Below are positions 22,396 to 30,705 of a stretch of DNA of 45,983 nucleotides, in pieces. The notes beneath the pieces are model-generated. The model made no database searches, was not told where the DNA came from, and saw nothing but the letters and a program-made list of their open reading frames with translations. Position 1 is the stretch's first letter; every line of letters begins with the position of its first letter. Made by a program: the position numbers and the translations under genes. Source of the stretch: Promethearchaeota archaeon (lineage in GTDB: Archaea; Asgardarchaeota; Lokiarchaeia; Sigyniarchaeales; SOKP01); the NCBI GenBank assembly GCA_019894885.1, contig JAGXNP010000005.1:1-45983 (forward strand), in the 5' to 3' direction.

Positions 22396-25300
22396 TTGGT
22401 AAGTAAATTGCCTAGTCCAAAAAAAACCAAGAAAAAAACTCCTATTGATGAAAAGCAAAGCTCTCTTTTTTCATTCGTAGAAAAAAAAGAAACTGAGAAG
22501 GAAGAAGAAAGCAGTAGGATATTAAAAGAAGAAATACAGGAAACAAAAGAACAATTAAAAACCCAAGTACCCCCTAAACCAAAAGAAATGAATGAAAACA
22601 TTAAAGTAAAAGAAGAACCGGCGTTAAAAAGAGTTCTAAAGAAGGTTTATTTCAAGAGTAATGGTATACCCTTTGGCTTAAAAGAGGATGGTATACAACT
22701 GCAAAATATTAAAAGAGAATCTGTAAGTTCGAAATATATCCGTTATCTAATTGAAAAGGGAGAAATAGTAGAAGATTTGGAGAGAGGTTTGCTTTTAGAT
22801 GTAGATTATGATGGTGGATTAAATAAAGCTTATTGTAAATTTTACGATTTGGACACCAACGATATAAAAATATGGATTGATACAACCGACCACGAGCCTT
22901 ATTGTTTGAGTAAAGAACCAATTTCAATACTTGAACAGCTAACTTATGAAGATCAAGGGGGGAAGGTAAATAAACTTGTAGATTACGAGGGTTTTAAACG
23001 ATTCGAAGAAATTAAAAAGTTTGATTTGCTTAGTGATAAAGAAATACCTATGACTAGGATATTTGGAAAAACACCCATAGATATAGGTGGATCGGGGCTC
23101 AATATTAAAAATATCTTAGCTAAAAACGAGAAAAAAGCGTGGGAAGCGGATATTCGATACCATTTAAATTACATATTAGATCGACAGTTAATCCCGGGAC
23201 TCATTTACAGAATAAATACTGGTAAACTTAAAAAAATTGATTTTAAAGAAAGTTCTGAAGAAACTAAAATGTTAACAAACGAACTGAGAGCCCTGTTTAA
23301 AGATGAAAAGCCAGAAATGCAAGAATTTTCTGAGAAGTTCATAGATATTTTCCTAACACCAATTCCTGAGGTGAAACGTTTAGCGATGGATATCGAAGTA
23401 AAAATAGGAGAACACGATTATAGTATTCCCGATGCTCGCCTTGCAAAACAAGAAATTATTTCCATATCATTTGTAGCTTCAGACGGTTTAAAATTGGTGT
23501 ATATTTTAGAGCGCGAAGAATTCAATTTTGATAAACTCCATGCAGAATTCCCTGATGACGCCAAACTCTACTTCTTTAAATCTGAAAAGGAATTATTAAT
23601 TGAATCCTTTAGAATTATATGGGAATACCCTGTGATTATTACGTTTAATGGAGACAATTTTGATTTAAATTATATGTTTCACAGAGCAGAAAGATTGAAA
23701 ATAGACAAAGATTTGAATCCAATACATGTAAAAAGGGGTTTTGGAATAATGGCGAAGTCAGAATGCGATTTAAGGAAAGGAATCCATATAGATATTTTTA
23801 ACTTCTTCTTTAATCGAAGTATTTCAGGATACGCCTTTGGTGGATCCTATCAAAATGCTTCCTTAAACGCTATCAGCGAATCGTTATTAGGTGAAAAAAA
23901 ATACGAACACGAAGAGGACATCCACGATATGGAATACGATGTTCTTTCTTGGTATAATCTTAAAGATTCAATATTAACCTTAGAATTAACAAAATTCAAT
24001 AATTCATTAGTGTGGAATTTGATCGTTCTGCTATGTAGGATAACAAAGTTACCGATTCACGATATGATACGAAGGCAAATCTCGACATGGATACAAAACA
24101 TTTTTTACTTCGAACATCGTAGAAAGGATTTTCTCATTCCAAGAAAATCAGAAATAAAAGATGCTAAAAAAGGAGGTAAAGTATCATTTAAATTTGATGG
24201 CCAAAAAGTTTTAGGATCCACTAGTATAACTACAATTCCTGAAAGTAATTTTGATGGTCAAAAGTTTTTAGGGGCTTACGTTATTCCCCCCATTCCTGGA
24301 ATTCATTTTAATGTAGTTGTTATGGATTTCTCATCTCTTTATCCATCCATCATAAAGGAGCATAATTTATCATACGAAACTGTTCTGTGTCCTCACAAAG
24401 ATGACGAAAGTAACCTTATAGATGGAACTCCTTATCATATCTGTACTCATAAAATGGGAATCTTTGCTTATGTGGTTGGTTTTTTCCGGGATACGAGAGT
24501 AAAATACTTTAAACCGAAATCTAACGATAATACTCTAACTCAAAAACAGAGAAACTATTATAATACCATCCAACAAGCGCTTAAAGTGTTCATTAACGCA
24601 AGTTATGGTGTTTTCGGAAGCCTTAATTTCCCACTTTTCTGTTTACCTGTCGCAGAAAGTACAACAGGAATTGGTCAATACTCTATAAAACAAACGATAA
24701 AGAAAGCAGAAGAACTTGGAGTCAAAGTACTTTATGGTGATACTGATTCAGTCTTCCTGTTGAGCCCATCAAAAAAGCAAATAAAGGAAATTTCTGATTG
24801 GAGTAAAAAAGAACTTGATTTAGATTTAGAAGCAGAAAAGACATATCAATTCTTAGCTCTTTCACAGAGAAAGAAAAATTACATTGGGATATATCAAGAT
24901 ACTAAATTTGTTGATATTAAAGGGCTTGTAGTAAAAAAGAAAAACACGCCAGATTTTATTAAAAAAGTATTCAGTCAACTTATAGAAATTCTTAAAGAAA
25001 TCACTAACGACGAAGAATTTAAATTAGCGAAGAAGAGAATTATCGAAATTGTTAAAAGTAACTTAAAGAAAATAGGGCAAGACGACACATTCACATTAGA
25101 AGATTACGCTATAAATATCGGCCTGCAAAAAAACCTCAAAGACTATGTAAAAACCATTCCTCAACATGTTAGAGCCGCTAATGCATACATAAAGATAGAA
25201 ATCAACAAGGCACGAGCTAATAACGCTAGTGATGATGAAATTGATGCAATAAAAAGGAGTTATCAAAAAGGAGATGCTGTTAAATTTATTAAAAGTAAAG

Positions 25301-25461
25301 GACCCCTTGGAGCAAAAGTTATTGAAATGGCAAAACTTCAAGATATCGATTCTTCGAAGTATCGCGACCTTTTAAAATCCGCTTTAGAGCAAGTTTTAGA
25401 CGCACTTGGTATGTCATTCGAAGAAGTACAAGGGATTAAAAAGATGGATTCTTTTTTTTAA
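22396..25461 (+). CDS. Family B DNA polymerase with 3'-5' exonuclease
   Basis: 1,021 residues from a TTG. All core motifs are intact: Exo I in LAMDIEV (about 331), Exo II in TFNGDNFDL, Exo III in YNLKDSILTLEL, polymerase motif A in MDFSSLYPSII (about 643), motif B in LKVFINASYGVFG, and motif C in YGDTDSV (about 780). It is therefore an active-looking replicative-type polymerase with proofreading. The extra N-terminus (about 1-85) is lysine- and glutamate-rich and carries KQSSLFSFVEKK, a possible PCNA-binding box, and the extreme C-terminus IKKMDSFF is a second, as in archaeal PolB. Archaea of this kind have several PolB types; which one this is needs a tree. An unusual 19-residue tandem duplication sits just before motif A. 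Confidence 0.95.
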   Translation: MVSKLPSPKKTKKKTPIDEKQSSLFSFVEKKETEKEEESSRILKEEIQETKEQLKTQVPPKPKEMNENIKVKEEPALKRVLKKVYFKSNGIPFGLKEDGIQLQNIKRESVSSKYIRYLIEKGEIVEDLERGLLLDVDYDGGLNKAYCKFYDLDTNDIKIWIDTTDHEPYCLSKEPISILEQLTYEDQGGKVNKLVDYEGFKRFEEIKKFDLLSDKEIPMTRIFGKTPIDIGGSGLNIKNILAKNEKKAWEADIRYHLNYILDRQLIPGLIYRINTGKLKKIDFKESSEETKMLTNELRALFKDEKPEMQEFSEKFIDIFLTPIPEVKRLAMDIEVKIGEHDYSIPDARLAKQEIISISFVASDGLKLVYILEREEFNFDKLHAEFPDDAKLYFFKSEKELLIESFRIIWEYPVIITFNGDNFDLNYMFHRAERLKIDKDLNPIHVKRGFGIMAKSECDLRKGIHIDIFNFFFNRSISGYAFGGSYQNASLNAISESLLGEKKYEHEEDIHDMEYDVLSWYNLKDSILTLELTKFNNSLVWNLIVLLCRITKLPIHDMIRRQISTWIQNIFYFEHRRKDFLIPRKSEIKDAKKGGKVSFKFDGQKVLGSTSITTIPESNFDGQKFLGAYVIPPIPGIHFNVVVMDFSSLYPSIIKEHNLSYETVLCPHKDDESNLIDGTPYHICTHKMGIFAYVVGFFRDTRVKYFKPKSNDNTLTQKQRNYYNTIQQALKVFINASYGVFGSLNFPLFCLPVAESTTGIGQYSIKQTIKKAEELGVKVLYGDTDSVFLLSPSKKQIKEISDWSKKELDLDLEAEKTYQFLALSQRKKNYIGIYQDTKFVDIKGLVVKKKNTPDFIKKVFSQLIEILKEITNDEEFKLAKKRIIEIVKSNLKKIGQDDTFTLEDYAINIGLQKNLKDYVKTIPQHVRAANAYIKIEINKARANNASDDEIDAIKRSYQKGDAVKFIKSKGPLGAKVIEMAKLQDIDSSKYRDLLKSALEQVLDALGMSFEEVQGIKKMDSFF
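24193..24306 (+). repeat. 19-codon tandem duplication inside the polymerase gene
   Basis: Residues 600-618 (FDGQKVLGSTSITTIPESN) and 619-637 (FDGQKFLGAYVIPPIPGIH) share FDGQK-x-LG and a Pro-rich end. The second copy is the normal polymerase segment before motif A; the first is additional. At DNA level TTTGATGG-CAAAA-GTTTT is kept between copies, with changes elsewhere. The frame is preserved. Confidence 0.7.
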
Positions 25462-25484
25462 AATAATTAATTTCTAGGTAATTT

Positions 25485-26780
25485 CTACTTAATATCTTTT
25501 AAATCAACTCCTTTCGTTTCCTTTACAAATAGGAATCCTAAAGGAATTATCAAAAAATTTCCTAAGACAAAAATTATAAATGTCAAACCTAGACCGATTT
25601 CTAGTACGATAAAACTACTCATTAGCAATCCAGTGGTAATACCTACAGCTCCAATTAGGCTTCTAACCCCCATTCCCGTCCCTCTTCTATCGGTAGGCAT
25701 TAATTCTAACGCAATAATTCTAATAATCCCCCATAATCCCCAATAAGAGATGTGACTTATAGCATAACCAAATAGTACTATTAGAAACGCATTTGTTGAA
25801 CTGTATGCCCCCCAAACCCACACAATCACTGAAAAAGGTAATAATAATGACCAGAAACATAGTAATGGTTTTCTTCCAATTCGATCGGCTAGCAATCCAT
25901 TAGTTAAATACGCGATCATAACTGTAAAAATCGTTAAAAAAAACAAAATATTTATTTGTGATTGGGGTATCGTCCCAACATCCGCAATGTACTTCTCAAA
26001 TAAACCTATAAACAAATTCGAAAATCCAAACAAGAAAGATATTATTAATAAAAATATAAATGGTTTCTTGTTATCTATTTGAAAAACTGATTTAATATCT
26101 CCAATGAAAGAGCGAGAATCTCTCTCAGTAGTACCTTTCATGGATTGAAATTCGGTTGTCTCTTTGAGAGTAAAATAAATCACGATGCTTAAAGGAATTC
26201 CAAAAATCATAGGGAAAAATGTCATCCCCCTCCAATTTGGATTTACATCTGTTATAAAAACAAAACGAAAGATTACCATTATAATAGCTCCCAATAATCC
26301 CGCCATTAATATAATGTTTGTATTCAAGGCTCGTTTATTTTGTTTTGATTCTTCATTTGCATAAATTAACCAAATGTCACTCATGAAGAAAAAATACAAG
26401 AAAAATTGAAAAGCGACATACATTACATAACTAACGGATAAAAATATTCCTAATGAAGCAATGCTCATTCCAAGGATTGTAATTACCAACATTCGCTTTC
26501 TTCCAATTTTATCAACTAAATATTGGTTGAAAAACAAAAAGTACATCCCAATTGAAATGATACTTCCTGCTAAAGTTACAATAGAGCTGGTTATATCATC
26601 TGGCACTCCAGGAAAAAATTCACCAACTATTAAAGAAGGAATTGAACCCGGGTAAAGAGTACTATAAGTATCAAGAATTTGAACAAGCATTAATACAAAA
26701 ATAAGATATCTGAAGTAAGATTTTGATCTCATTGATTTATTTTTATCATTATTTTTACTTTCCGTCATATTTATATTCAA
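25485..26780 (-). CDS. MFS transporter (sugar-porter-like)
   Basis: 431 residues with about 12 hydrophobic segments and a soluble polar N-terminus (MNINMTESKNNDKNKSMRSK). The MFS loop 2-3 signature appears as DKIGRKRML (about 88-96) and its second-half counterpart as DRIGRKPLL (about 300-308); ELMPTDRRGTGMG matches the loop 10-11 motif of sugar/metabolite:H+ symporters. It sits in the cell membrane and moves a small solute; the substrate cannot be inferred. It is convergent with the polymerase gene, with 23 bases between the stops. Confidence 0.88.
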   Translation of the reverse strand: MNINMTESKNNDKNKSMRSKSYFRYLIFVLMLVQILDTYSTLYPGSIPSLIVGEFFPGVPDDITSSIVTLAGSIISIGMYFLFFNQYLVDKIGRKRMLVITILGMSIASLGIFLSVSYVMYVAFQFFLYFFFMSDIWLIYANEESKQNKRALNTNIILMAGLLGAIIMVIFRFVFITDVNPNWRGMTFFPMIFGIPLSIVIYFTLKETTEFQSMKGTTERDSRSFIGDIKSVFQIDNKKPFIFLLIISFLFGFSNLFIGLFEKYIADVGTIPQSQINILFFLTIFTVMIAYLTNGLLADRIGRKPLLCFWSLLLPFSVIVWVWGAYSSTNAFLIVLFGYAISHISYWGLWGIIRIIALELMPTDRRGTGMGVRSLIGAVGITTGLLMSSFIVLEIGLGLTFIIFVLGNFLIIPLGFLFVKETKGVDLKDIK

Positions 26781-26889
26781 CTTTAATCGTTTATGATATT
26801 TTTTCGATTCTAATTTATTATAATTTAAAAATAATGTTAAACTTCAATCTTAATAAAGATTTAGGAACAATAGATTCTACCAAATGATG

Positions 26890-27225
26890 TTAAAGAACTA
26901 TATAGAATAAAGTCATAGTTAAACTACAAAAAATTGGATTTAAGATATTATCATCGATTTTTAGACTTAATAAATCAATTATCAAAAATACGATTGCTCC
27001 GCTTAACGATATTATAATCATCTTGGAGGAGGTAACATGTGGCTCAAACAACCATAATGAAAACAAACTGACTCCAAATGATGCAAGAAACCCTGAAATA
27101 TATCCAATTATAGTCTTACTGCTATTTTTAGGGAAGTGGTACTTGCCAAAACCGACTCCCATAATAGAAGCAACCCCATCACCAATACTTGTAATTAAAG
27201 CAGCGGCAGTAAAGATCCCAAATGG
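26890..27225 (-). CDS. Dolichol-kinase-like protein, C-terminal part (out of frame with the N-terminal part)
   Basis: The track gives 90 residues from an internal ATG (27162), but this frame opens upstream at the A7 run and reads PFGIFTAAALITSIGDGVAS, then MGVGFGKYHFPKNSSKT. That is the conserved C-terminal nucleotide-site region of dolichol/phytol kinases (IGDG-A-x-x-G-x-x-x-G-K, then KT-x-x-G). It continues into two more helices. It completes the product of 27195..27974: adding one T to the T7 run on the coding strand joins them without loss. So this is not a separate gene. Confidence 0.75.
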   Translation of the reverse strand, partial: PFGIFTAAALITSIGDGVASIMGVGFGKYHFPKNSSKTIIGYISGFLASFGVSLFSLWLFEPHVTSSKMIIISLSGAIVFLIIDLLSLKIDDNILNPIFCSLTMTLFYIVL

Positions 27226-27974
27226 TAAAAAAAGAGCATTGGAACTAGTGATAGGACTAAGACCGTATTTTTTGTAAATTCGTAGTTTTCGTTCCTTTTT
27301 AGTGTTTTAATTAGCAAATTCGAAAGACAGTCAGGCAAAAGACTATAAATATTCGATTTTTCAAAAATAAAAGATAATCGTATGAAATCCAATGCTGCGA
27401 ACAAAACTACTCCCGTATAGCCTATTGTTAAGATTAAAAACATCCCATACTCATACCCCGAAACTCCATATACTTGATCTGCGTTCCACAAGCCCTCCCA
27501 TATATTTATCGCGAAAATTCGTAAGATAATTATAACCAGCCCTGGAAGTAAATGAAAGATTTTTCTGTGAAAATCAGTTCTTAAAGAGTAAGACTTGTTG
27601 TTAATTTGATTCACGTTCATATAATCATACTTTTCAAGAAATTTTATAATTGTACGGTTTTCCCTAAGCTCAGGTTTATCTTTTAAGACCACTTTAGACT
27701 GATACACCAGAATAAGGAATACTAATAACGGTGCGAAAATACAAATGATACTCATAGAGAAAGACTGATGAAATCTTACAGATTCATTATCCAAGGGATA
27801 AAAATAGGGATATAAAACTCCTGATATTATCCATAATAAAAAAATTATAAACGAATTGATGAAAATATGGTTCTTTGGGAACTCCTTTTTCAATTTAATT
27901 GCAAAAAATAACTGACCAAATCCTATCGCAATAAATAATATCGTAATAGGTAAAGTAATTAAATTGAAAACCAT
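27195..27974 (-). CDS. Dolichol-kinase-like membrane protein, N-terminal part, frameshifted
   Basis: 259 codons, of which about the first 249 are genuine and the last ten read in the wrong frame. About seven hydrophobic segments are visible, and the cytoplasmic loop has DFHRKIFHLLPG (about 133-144), the RK-x-x-H motif of the CTP-dependent polyprenol kinase family (dolichol, phytol or similar alcohol as substrate). The frame breaks at a 7-base homopolymer (27227-27233). The whole would be about 360 residues, a usual length for the family. Either the read has a homopolymer error, or the gene is recently broken, or it shifts frame in translation. A MoaD-like gene lies 50 bases upstream on the same strand. 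Confidence 0.78.
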   Translation of the reverse strand: MVFNLITLPITILFIAIGFGQLFFAIKLKKEFPKNHIFINSFIIFLLWIISGVLYPYFYPLDNESVRFHQSFSMSIICIFAPLLVFLILVYQSKVVLKDKPELRENRTIIKFLEKYDYMNVNQINNKSYSLRTDFHRKIFHLLPGLVIIILRIFAINIWEGLWNADQVYGVSGYEYGMFLILTIGYTGVVLFAALDFIRLSFIFEKSNIYSLLPDCLSNLLIKTLKRNENYEFTKNTVLVLSLVPMLFFYHLGSLLPLL

Positions 27975-28024
27975 ATTCTAATTAAATTTCAATATAAAAA
28001 ATAATTTGTGAAATTGTAAAAAGC

Positions 28025-28297
28025 TTAATTTTTTATCTCGACAAACATTAAGGCCATATTTTTAGGGAATAATCCCACTCTATCACCATCTCTAACTTCC
28101 TTACCGATTCCACAGTATTTGCCGTTTACAAAAATGTGACTAAGTTCATTTTCATTAATTCCGTACTTCTCAAGGATATCATATATATAATGAACGCTAT
28201 TATCTTCAATACTATAGGTAGCAGGGAGCCCCTTTTCAAAGTTAAGCTCCTTTAGATGCTCTCTTAATCTTCCATATAACTTAATTAGTAATGGCAT
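28025..28297 (-). CDS. MoaD/ThiS-like beta-grasp protein without C-terminal Gly-Gly
   Basis: 90 residues with the form of a ubiquitin-like beta-grasp domain: LLIKLYGRLREHL, IYDILEKYGI, then HIFVNGKYCGIGKEVRDGDR and a final strand VGLFPKNMALMFVEI. The FVNG-x(n)-DGD-x-VGLFP core matches MoaD/ThiS and the ubiquitin-like domain found with Mut7-C proteins. Those that carry sulfur or tag proteins end in GG; this one ends VEIKN, so it cannot be adenylated in the usual way unless trimmed. A binding or regulatory role is more likely. It may share a transcript with the dolichol-kinase-like gene. Confidence 0.75.
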   Translation of the reverse strand: MPLLIKLYGRLREHLKELNFEKGLPATYSIEDNSVHYIYDILEKYGINENELSHIFVNGKYCGIGKEVRDGDRVGLFPKNMALMFVEIKN

Positions 28298-28393
28298 CTC
28301 TAAAACACACTCACTACATCAACAAGAAAAATAAAAATATTGGGTTTATTTAATATTAAAAGAAAATAATAAAATATAATTATAAAATAGGAT

Positions 28394-28681
28394 TTAGAGA
28401 CCAAATAATAAGACTCCATCTAAAAATTCGTGAACTTTTTTCAAATTTTCTTCGCCGAGAGTTTTGTCCACTTGGATTTTTACATCCAAAATTGTGCTCA
28501 TAGCTTGGACTACTGCGTTCTGAATCGTACTGTTAAACTGCGACTTTTTTTGATTCTTCTCTTTAAAATATTCAACGCGATCTATCATTGCGTTTTGATA
28601 TTCTTCAGCGGTGGATGTTTTGAGTTCTACGAGTTTCCGTAACTTCAAACCGTCTTTGGTTTCGATTACTTCATCCACCAT
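28394..28681 (-). CDS. Small helical partner of the radical SAM protein
   Basis: 95 residues, charged and helical (LKTSTAEEYQNAMIDRVEYF ... VQAMSTILDVKIQVDKTL), no cysteine, no membrane segment. Its ATG follows directly on the TAA of the radical SAM gene (TAAATG), so translation is coupled and the two are likely made in fixed proportion. No family is recognised. A subunit or chaperone of the enzyme is the natural inference. Confidence 0.75.
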   Translation of the reverse strand: MVDEVIETKDGLKLRKLVELKTSTAEEYQNAMIDRVEYFKEKNQKKSQFNSTIQNAVVQAMSTILDVKIQVDKTLGEENLKKVHEFLDGVLLFGL

Positions 28682-30424
28682 TTATTCTTCACCTAACTCC
28701 GTTTTTCTCATTCCTCCGTTCTGAGCGACTTCTTGTTGAATCTCTTCTCTCGTTTGACCTCTTGTTGTGTCGAACTCTTCTCTGACTTTTTGCGTAATTT
28801 TTTTGGCTACTTGTTTCTCGATACTTTCACGATGGATCGTGTTCATTGTACAAAAACTTACCTCTTTAACAGAACCATCGGGCATTGCTACGCCGAAATG
28901 AACGATGCATCTTTTAACGCGCTCAATATCCATGTTATATGCGTCTTGGAAGTGCATGCTGGAGAGAAGAAGTGTGCCGTGCGTAAAAGAGCTAATACTT
29001 TCCCAATCACCATTCATTAATAATCTACTAAACATTTCCATGAGTTTTCCCGGTTTCTTGGTATATTGTAATATCCCTAATAGGAATCGGGCTCGAAGTT
29101 GTGTTTTGTCTAAAAAGTCAAGACCGCTATCTAAAGTTTTACCTATGTCGCCTAACATTCCTTCAAAGAATTTAATTGGTTGTTTTTCTTTATGTTTCAC
29201 TTTTTCCCAAAATCGGTTGGCAAAATCGATAACTTTCAGAGGATCGAAGTAATCTATAATAGGAACCATCTCTTGCGTGTCGGGATCTACAACCAAGTAA
29301 GTCGCAAAACCACAGTCAGGCGAGCAGGTAAATTCAACAGGTTCTACATCAGCGAGATAAGCTATAATTCTACCAAATTCAACGATGGTTGATAAAGGAT
29401 ACCATGCTTCGTCCATTCTAATTTTACCGCCAGTCTGATTTTCAATTTCCTCTATCACATCAGCGTTAGTGATTCTTAATTCGTCCATCTCTTCAGCTGT
29501 AATACGACCGCATAAGGACACAGGTTGGAAGGTAATCCCTCTTACCACATCAATATTATCAAGAGCAAACTGAATTATGTTTCCAACTTCAATATCTGTA
29601 ATCCCTTTGACAATTGTAGCTACTAAATTAATGGATGATAATCCTACTTTTCTACAGTTTTCTACAACGCGCATCTTATAAGGCATTAAATTCTTAATGC
29701 CTCGTGTCTTCTCGTAAGTTGCATTATTTATCCCATCAAATTGTAAATATAAAGTATCTAAACCCATCTCGTATACTTTTTTAGTCCACTCAAGTCCACC
29801 GTTTTTTTTCTGGAATCCATACCCGTTGGTAGCGACTATTACTTCTTTAAATCCATAATCTTTTGCCATTTTACAAATTTCAGGAAAATCCTTTCGAACT
29901 GTTGGTTCACCACCAGTAAACATAATAGCAACCGCAGGAATTGGTTTGCTTCTGAAGTGTTTCATTATTCTATCGATTTCTTCTAATGATGGTTGAACTA
30001 AATATCCCGATTTTTGGACATTCGCATAACAGAAATTGCAATTGAAATTACAACGATTTGTTAAATCTATTAAAGCCAAAGTACAAGTTGATAAATGTTC
30101 ACTACAAAGACCACAATTATAGGGGCATCCTCTTTCGTCGTCTGAAGTACAATCAGCGGGATTTGCTTCGCCGTCTTTTTCGAATTGCCAAGCGATTGTA
30201 CCATCTTTTTTTTTCATCTGGAAGTGAGTCCACTTATAGTATTTCGCGTTGGAACTAATAATATCCTTAAAATCGCCGTGTTCGGGGCAGTTTTTAACCA
30301 TGAATATTTTTCCATCTTCTTCTTGAACTACTGCGGGTATTCGTTCTAAGCATTCTGGACAGACCGATGCGGTCTTTCTATAGTATTTCTCGTCTAAAAC
30401 ATCTGTTCCATCTAAATGATACAT
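28682..30424 (-). CDS. Radical SAM protein of the Tes/MJ0619 type (lipid or pterin C-C/C-methyl chemistry)
   Basis: 580 residues. The N-terminus has CPECLERIPA and NCPEHGDF, a rubredoxin-like metal site, followed by CPYNCGLCSEH and then the SAM cluster motif CNFNCNFC (about 132-139) and FTGGEPT. This order (CPxC...CPxHG...GLCxxH...CxxxCxxC) is that of the MJ0619 protein, a pterin methyltransferase, and of the tetraether lipid synthase Tes, which joins lipid tails. It needs several Fe-S centres and SAM under anoxic conditions. Which of the two activities it has is not decided by sequence alone; Tes is attractive since archaeal membranes need it. The C-terminal third (about 400-580) carries FCTMNTIHRES near the end. 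It is followed by a coupled small gene and preceded by a palindrome. Confidence 0.85.
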   Translation of the reverse strand: MYHLDGTDVLDEKYYRKTASVCPECLERIPAVVQEEDGKIFMVKNCPEHGDFKDIISSNAKYYKWTHFQMKKKDGTIAWQFEKDGEANPADCTSDDERGCPYNCGLCSEHLSTCTLALIDLTNRCNFNCNFCYANVQKSGYLVQPSLEEIDRIMKHFRSKPIPAVAIMFTGGEPTVRKDFPEICKMAKDYGFKEVIVATNGYGFQKKNGGLEWTKKVYEMGLDTLYLQFDGINNATYEKTRGIKNLMPYKMRVVENCRKVGLSSINLVATIVKGITDIEVGNIIQFALDNIDVVRGITFQPVSLCGRITAEEMDELRITNADVIEEIENQTGGKIRMDEAWYPLSTIVEFGRIIAYLADVEPVEFTCSPDCGFATYLVVDPDTQEMVPIIDYFDPLKVIDFANRFWEKVKHKEKQPIKFFEGMLGDIGKTLDSGLDFLDKTQLRARFLLGILQYTKKPGKLMEMFSRLLMNGDWESISSFTHGTLLLSSMHFQDAYNMDIERVKRCIVHFGVAMPDGSVKEVSFCTMNTIHRESIEKQVAKKITQKVREEFDTTRGQTREEIQQEVAQNGGMRKTELGEE

Positions 30425-30429
30425 ATTTA

Positions 30430-30451
30430 ATTTTACACCTTTATGTAAAAT
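30430..30451. promoter_or_regulatory. Perfect palindrome overlapping the start of the radical SAM transcript
   Basis: ATTTTACA-6-TGTAAAAT lies 5 bases before the ATG at 30424. A TATA-like CTTATAATT (about 30455-30464) places the transcript start inside the palindrome, the classic site for a repressor in archaea. The rest of the 281-base gap to the next gene has an AT-rich run and nothing else recognised. Confidence 0.6.
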
Positions 30452-30705
30452 ATTAATTATAAGGTTAATTAAACAAAATTAACTTTTAAGCTATTTAAAT
30501 ATAATCAGATATCTATTATTATTAATAATATTAAAGTTAGTAATAAGTTTTATAAACGAAGATCGCAGCCCCTTCAACTATTTTATTAGATGTATTTAAA
30601 AATAAACTAATTTATTCATAGTTTAAACGTTTTAGTAATATTATTATAGTTGTTTTGAATCTTTTTTGCAGCGTGTATTTTTTCTTCTATTATTAAGTAT
30701 CAAAA

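Noticed and set aside
28733-30258. Track ORFs on the plus strand across the radical SAM gene (28733, 28905, 29180, 30058)
   Set aside because: They are antisense shadows of a well-conserved enzyme gene.
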